A stretch of DNA of 8,997 nucleotides from contig JAGHUB010000096.1 in NCBI GenBank assembly GCA_018065025.1, forward strand, positions 1 to 8,997, given 5' to 3'. Positions within the stretch are counted from its first letter, which is position 1; every line of letters begins with the position of its first letter. Positions 6,788 through 8,997 of this stretch are shown piece by piece. The stretch comes from Candidatus Equihabitans merdae (GTDB lineage: Bacteria; Bacillota; Clostridia; Lachnospirales; Lachnospiraceae). The notes below the pieces were generated by a model. It made no database searches. It was not told the origin of the DNA and saw only the letters and a list, made by a program, of their open reading frames with translations. The translations under genes and the position numbers were made by a program.

Positions 6788-6817
6788 TTCTGCCACCACT
6801 TCAAAATGTGCTATAAT
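6788..6817 (+). promoter_or_regulatory. Extended -10 promoter of the RidA-family gene
   Basis: TGCTATAAT (6809-6817) is a perfect -10 (6812-6817) with the TG extension. The -35 position (6788-6793, TTCTGC) is poor. Transcription would start near 6824, giving an unusually long leader of about 128 nt. Confidence 0.6.
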
Positions 6818-6832
6818 AAAGCCACTACACAT

Positions 6833-6923
6833 CCCCTAACAGAAACTGGGGTCCGTAAGAAAGAATGCTTACGCATTCTTTTGATGTCACTCCGCGACAC
6901 GGCCCCCAATCACAGATTGGGGT
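6833..6923 (+). promoter_or_regulatory. Structured 5' leader of the RidA gene with competing helices (riboswitch-like or repeat element)
   Basis: Within the predicted leader, TGGGGTCCG (6847-6855) can pair with CGGCCCCCA (6900-6908) with one mismatch. This encloses a 9-bp hairpin AAAGAATGC/GCATTCTTT (6860-6868/6873-6881) and a 4-bp hairpin TGTC/GACA (6885-6888/6896-6899), together a three-way junction. Its 3' strand is also the 5' arm of a perfect 8-bp hairpin CCCCAATC/GATTGGGG (6904-6911/6915-6922). CGTAAG/CTTACG (6854-6859/6868-6873) is a second alternative to the 9-bp hairpin. The helices are therefore mutually exclusive. No U-run follows the last hairpin, so it is not a standard terminator. 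I do not recognise a known riboswitch class; an intergenic palindromic repeat is the main alternative. Confidence 0.45.
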
Positions 6924-6951
6924 AAAAAAATAATATTAGGAGGATCTAGCT

Positions 6952-7296
6952 ATGGAAATTGAAAGAATGATGACTAACAAGAGATGGACCGGCGTTCTGA
7001 AGTGCGGCAACAACCTGTATCTTTCAGGTGTTACCAGCAACAAAGAAGGCATCATCGAACAGACTAAAGAATGCCTGCAGAAGATTGACGAACGTCTGGC
7101 TATGGGCGGTTCCGACAAAGCTCACATCCTGAGAGCTACTATCTATCTGAAAGACATGAGCATGTTCGCTGACATGAACTCCGTATGGGAAGCCTGGACA
7201 AGCGAAGAAATCGCTCCCGCCAGAGCCTGCGTTACAGCTGACATGTCCGATGACTGGGAACTGATCGAAATCGTCGTAGACGCTGTTGTTAAATAA
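6952..7296 (+). CDS. RidA (YjgF/YER057c/UK114) family protein
   Basis: A 114-residue cytosolic protein of the Rid family, normally a trimer with active sites between subunits that hydrolyses reactive enamine/imine intermediates released by PLP enzymes. Visible features: LYLSGVTSNKEGIIEQTKECLQ region (22-43), IDERLAMGGSDKAHILRATIYLKDM (45-69), APARACV (88-94) with R91 at the position of the Arg that binds the substrate carboxylate, and ELIEIVVDAVV (103-113). Length is close to the usual 115-130. The wording (IDERLA, IYLKDM, VWEAW) resembles the YoaB/RutC-like branches more than archetypal RidA, so another substrate is possible. AGGAGG lies 8 nt before the ATG. The long structured leader suggests post-transcriptional control. 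It is a single-gene unit ended by its own terminator. Confidence 0.88.
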   Translation: MEIERMMTNKRWTGVLKCGNNLYLSGVTSNKEGIIEQTKECLQKIDERLAMGGSDKAHILRATIYLKDMSMFADMNSVWEAWTSEEIAPARACVTADMSDDWELIEIVVDAVVK

Positions 7297-7321
7297 GTCA
7301 TCCCAAATTAAGCATTACACC

Positions 7322-7362
7322 AAAGACTGTGAAGGCATGAAAATGACTCCACAGTCTTTTTT
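7322..7362 (+). terminator. Rho-independent terminator of the RidA gene
   Basis: A perfect 10-bp stem AAAGACTGTG (7322-7331) / CACAGTCTTT (7350-7359) has an 18-nt loop and is followed by a T-run to 7362. It begins 26 nt after the stop codon. Confidence 0.85.
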
Positions 7363-7427
7363 CTTGCCATCATGTCGGCCATCTGAGTTGACTCAACCCA
7401 TTGAAATAAAAGAATTCATATATATCA

Positions 7428-7461
7428 CAAGAACCCCCGTGCACCGGCACAGGGGTTCTTG
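7428..7461 (-). terminator. Hairpin terminator of the NCS2 permease gene
   Basis: A strong hairpin pairs CAAGAACCCC (7428-7437) with GGGGTTCTTG (7452-7461), extended by GTG/CAC (7439-7441/7448-7450) after one mismatch. It lies 39 nt beyond the permease stop. On the minus strand the following bases are TGATATATATG rather than a clean T-run, so efficiency may be modest. The stretch 7363-7427 shows nothing else. Confidence 0.65.
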
Positions 7462-7499
7462 CTGTAGTTATAGAGTAAGTTTAAGAAGTTTGAACACAA

Positions 7500-8906
7500 T
7501 CAAATCATATTGATAGGCGGCTTGGGCTGCTCAATTTCTTTCGGTTCTTCACCCTTGGGTGTGGGAAGGATGATGTTAAGAACGAAAGCTGTGACTGTCA
7601 GCACCAGAACGCCTGAGGAACCGATGGTATCTGTGAACCATACCGGCAGCCCGGACAGAGCGCCGGGCAGATCGCCAAGACCATAAGCTACACCGAAGGA
7701 AACAGCGATGATAACACCATTTCTCTTGGTGAAACCGGCCTGGCTGACAAGCTCAAGAGCACTGACCAGAATCATACCGAACATCATAGCGACAGCGCCG
7801 CCGAGAACGGATGTGGGGATGATGGAGATAACAGCCATCAGTTTGGGGCAGAGACCTGCAAGAATCAGAACCAGAGCACCGAAGCCCATGGAGTAACGGT
7901 TAACAACGCGGGTAGCATTGGTGATACCGATATTCTGTGTGAAAACAGTATTGGGAAGAACACCGAAGCAGGCAGCCATGGATGAACCAAGACCATCGGC
8001 GAACAGAGCACCGGGAATTTCATAATCGCGAACTTCACGGCCTACACCGGTCTTAACAACAGAAGTAACAGAACCGATGGTTTCCATAGTCAGAACAACG
8101 AAGAGAACAGCGATGGGAACGATAGCTTTCAGATGGAAAGTGATCTTAACCGGCAGCAATGCGGGAAGAGCAAACCAACCGGCATTCTGAACAACTGACC
8201 AGTCCATAACCCAGGAACCTGTAGCACCCGGCATGGCGATGTTCATGATAACAGCGGCGATAGAACCAACGATCAGACCAAGAAGAACGGAGATATTGCT
8301 CAGGAAACCTTCGAACTTCAGGTTGAAGATGATAACAGTAATCAATGTGATGAAAGCCAGCAGCAGATTCTGCCATGAACCATAGTCAGCAGCACCATCA
8401 CCACCGCAGAACATGTTAACACCGACAGACATCAGTGAGATACCAACGGCCGTCAGAACGATACCGACAACCAGGGGTGGGAAGAACTTCTGAATCTTCT
8501 TAAAGAAGATGCCGATAACAACTTCAACCAGACCACCCACGATACAGGCACCAAGCAGGGCACCGTAACCAACTTCGCCGCCGCCCATGGAAAGGACCAT
8601 GGCGATATAAACGCCCAGAACACCACATTCAGTACCCATAACCAATGGCAGCTTACCACCGATCTTCCAGATACGAATCAGCTGAACCATAGTAACGAAA
8701 CCGGAAACAAATGAAGCATTTCTCAGTATTGTCAGCTGGAAATCAGAACCGGTTGCAACACCCATAACACCCAGGATGATCAGGGGTGCTGTCAGGTTAC
8801 TTGCAAACATTGACAGGACCTGCTGTAAGCCAAAAGGAACAGCCTGTTTAAGAGGAACCATGCCGTCAAGGTCATATGGTGACGTATAATTTCTTTCTTT
8901 TGCCAT
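7500..8906 (-). CDS. NCS2-family nucleobase permease (xanthine/uric acid type)
   Basis: A 468-residue integral membrane symporter of the NCS2 (NAT) family, importing a purine base, probably xanthine or urate, with H+ or Na+. About 14 hydrophobic segments fill residues 20-450. Family landmarks: PFGLQQVLSMFASNLTAPLII (24-44, with the QQ/N pattern of TM1), the TM8 motif TMETIGSV with E275, and the NAT signature region NTVFTQNIGITNATRVVNRYS (319-339) with Q324-N325. The purine-binding Glu and Gln of this family correspond to E275 and Q324. Length matches the family (430-480). The start has AAGGAG 9 nt upstream. The cytosolic ends are short and the C-terminus is Pro/Glu/Lys-rich. Nearby AllA-like and RidA-like genes agree with purine or ureide use but have separate promoters. 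Xanthine/urate type rather than uracil type is likely but not certain. Confidence 0.9.
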   Translation of the reverse strand: MAKERNYTSPYDLDGMVPLKQAVPFGLQQVLSMFASNLTAPLIILGVMGVATGSDFQLTILRNASFVSGFVTMVQLIRIWKIGGKLPLVMGTECGVLGVYIAMVLSMGGGEVGYGALLGACIVGGLVEVVIGIFFKKIQKFFPPLVVGIVLTAVGISLMSVGVNMFCGGDGAADYGSWQNLLLAFITLITVIIFNLKFEGFLSNISVLLGLIVGSIAAVIMNIAMPGATGSWVMDWSVVQNAGWFALPALLPVKITFHLKAIVPIAVLFVVLTMETIGSVTSVVKTGVGREVRDYEIPGALFADGLGSSMAACFGVLPNTVFTQNIGITNATRVVNRYSMGFGALVLILAGLCPKLMAVISIIPTSVLGGAVAMMFGMILVSALELVSQAGFTKRNGVIIAVSFGVAYGLGDLPGALSGLPVWFTDTIGSSGVLVLTVTAFVLNIILPTPKGEEPKEIEQPKPPINMI

Positions 8907-8932
8907 GGTGTTTAGCTCCTTGTAAAAACATT

Positions 8933-8944
8933 GAACAGTCGTTC
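8933..8944. promoter_or_regulatory. GAAC-N4-GTTC inverted repeat, LexA-box-like operator candidate
   Basis: GAACAGTCGTTC is a perfect 4+4 inverted repeat, extended to TGAAC/GTTCA (8932-8945). It lies between the permease -10 (8963-8968) and its RBS (8916-8921), just downstream of the predicted start site, where a repressor would block transcription. GAAC-N4-GTTC is the core of the Gram-positive SOS (LexA/DinR) box, but the flanking CG and the inner RNRY pattern are not fully matched. Confidence 0.35.
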
Positions 8945-8962
8945 ATGCCACTTCTGATTTTT

Positions 8963-8991
8963 ATTATAGAAATTAAGTTTTGTGCATACTA
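8963..8991 (-). promoter_or_regulatory. Putative promoter of the NCS2 permease gene
   Basis: A perfect TATAAT on the minus strand (8963-8968) lies about 57 nt upstream of the ATG in an AT-rich stretch. The -35 position at 17-nt spacing (TAGTAT, 8986-8991) is a weak match. Confidence 0.5.
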
Positions 8992-8997
8992 TTGAAA

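Noticed and set aside
7388..7416. TTGACT as the -35 of a plus-strand promoter between the two terminators
   Set aside because: No acceptable -10 follows at normal spacing and no gene on that strand would be served.
7286..7513. Small plus-strand open frame after the RidA gene
   Set aside because: It runs through both terminator hairpins, overlaps the RidA stop and permease end, and has no RBS-supported start.
8922..8997. A purine riboswitch upstream of the NCS2 permease
   Set aside because: The short leader lacks the conserved purine-aptamer junction sequences and has no room for the three-helix fold between the predicted start and the RBS.

Overview
The window looks like a chromosomal segment of an anaerobic Bacillota (Firmicutes) bacterium, possibly a gut clostridium or a relative. 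This is inferred from strong GGAGG-type ribosome binding sites, TATAAT-like and extended -10 promoters in AT-rich gaps, moderate GC, and an oxygen-sensitive style sirohaem/ferredoxin enzyme. I see no phage, insertion sequence, CRISPR array, tRNA or rRNA. There are eight protein genes, one of them cut by the left edge.

Layout from left to right. The 5' part of an AlkD-like DNA alkylation repair gene (minus strand) runs off the left end. To its right, and upstream of it on the same strand, is a two-gene minus-strand operon joined by an ATGA overlap. Its first gene (2050-3912) encodes a multi-pass membrane protein with two Rossmann/TrkA-N-like domains and a C-terminal RyR-like domain. Its second gene (485-2053) encodes a two-helix potassium-channel subunit with a TVGYGD filter, two degenerate RCK/Rossmann regions and a clear RyR (ryanodine-receptor repeat) domain. 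Divergent from this operon is a solitary small sirohaem/2x[4Fe-4S] sulfite/nitrite-reductase-like gene (4040-4948). It ends in a strong bidirectional terminator shared with a convergent ureidoglycolate-lyase (AllA-like) gene (5007-5489). Next come a PAP2 phosphatase (5599-6549, minus), a RidA-family gene with a long structured leader (6952-7296, plus), and an NCS2 nucleobase permease (7500-8906, minus). The RidA and permease genes converge on two hairpins.

How they may work together. The RyR pair is the most unusual unit. The two proteins share a homologous C-terminal half and are translationally coupled, so a heteromeric, ligand- or nucleotide-gated K+ channel complex is a reasonable inference. 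The AllA-like enzyme, the NCS2 (xanthine/urate-type) permease and the RidA imine-deaminase-like protein fit purine or ureide nitrogen use, but they have separate promoters and are not one operon.

Non-coding regions of interest are the divergent promoter with 11-bp phased repeats (3964-3985), the 387-402 bp gap before the RidA gene (a 25-bp tandem repeat and a leader with mutually exclusive helices), and a perfect GAAC-N4-GTTC (LexA-box-like) site just upstream of the permease gene.
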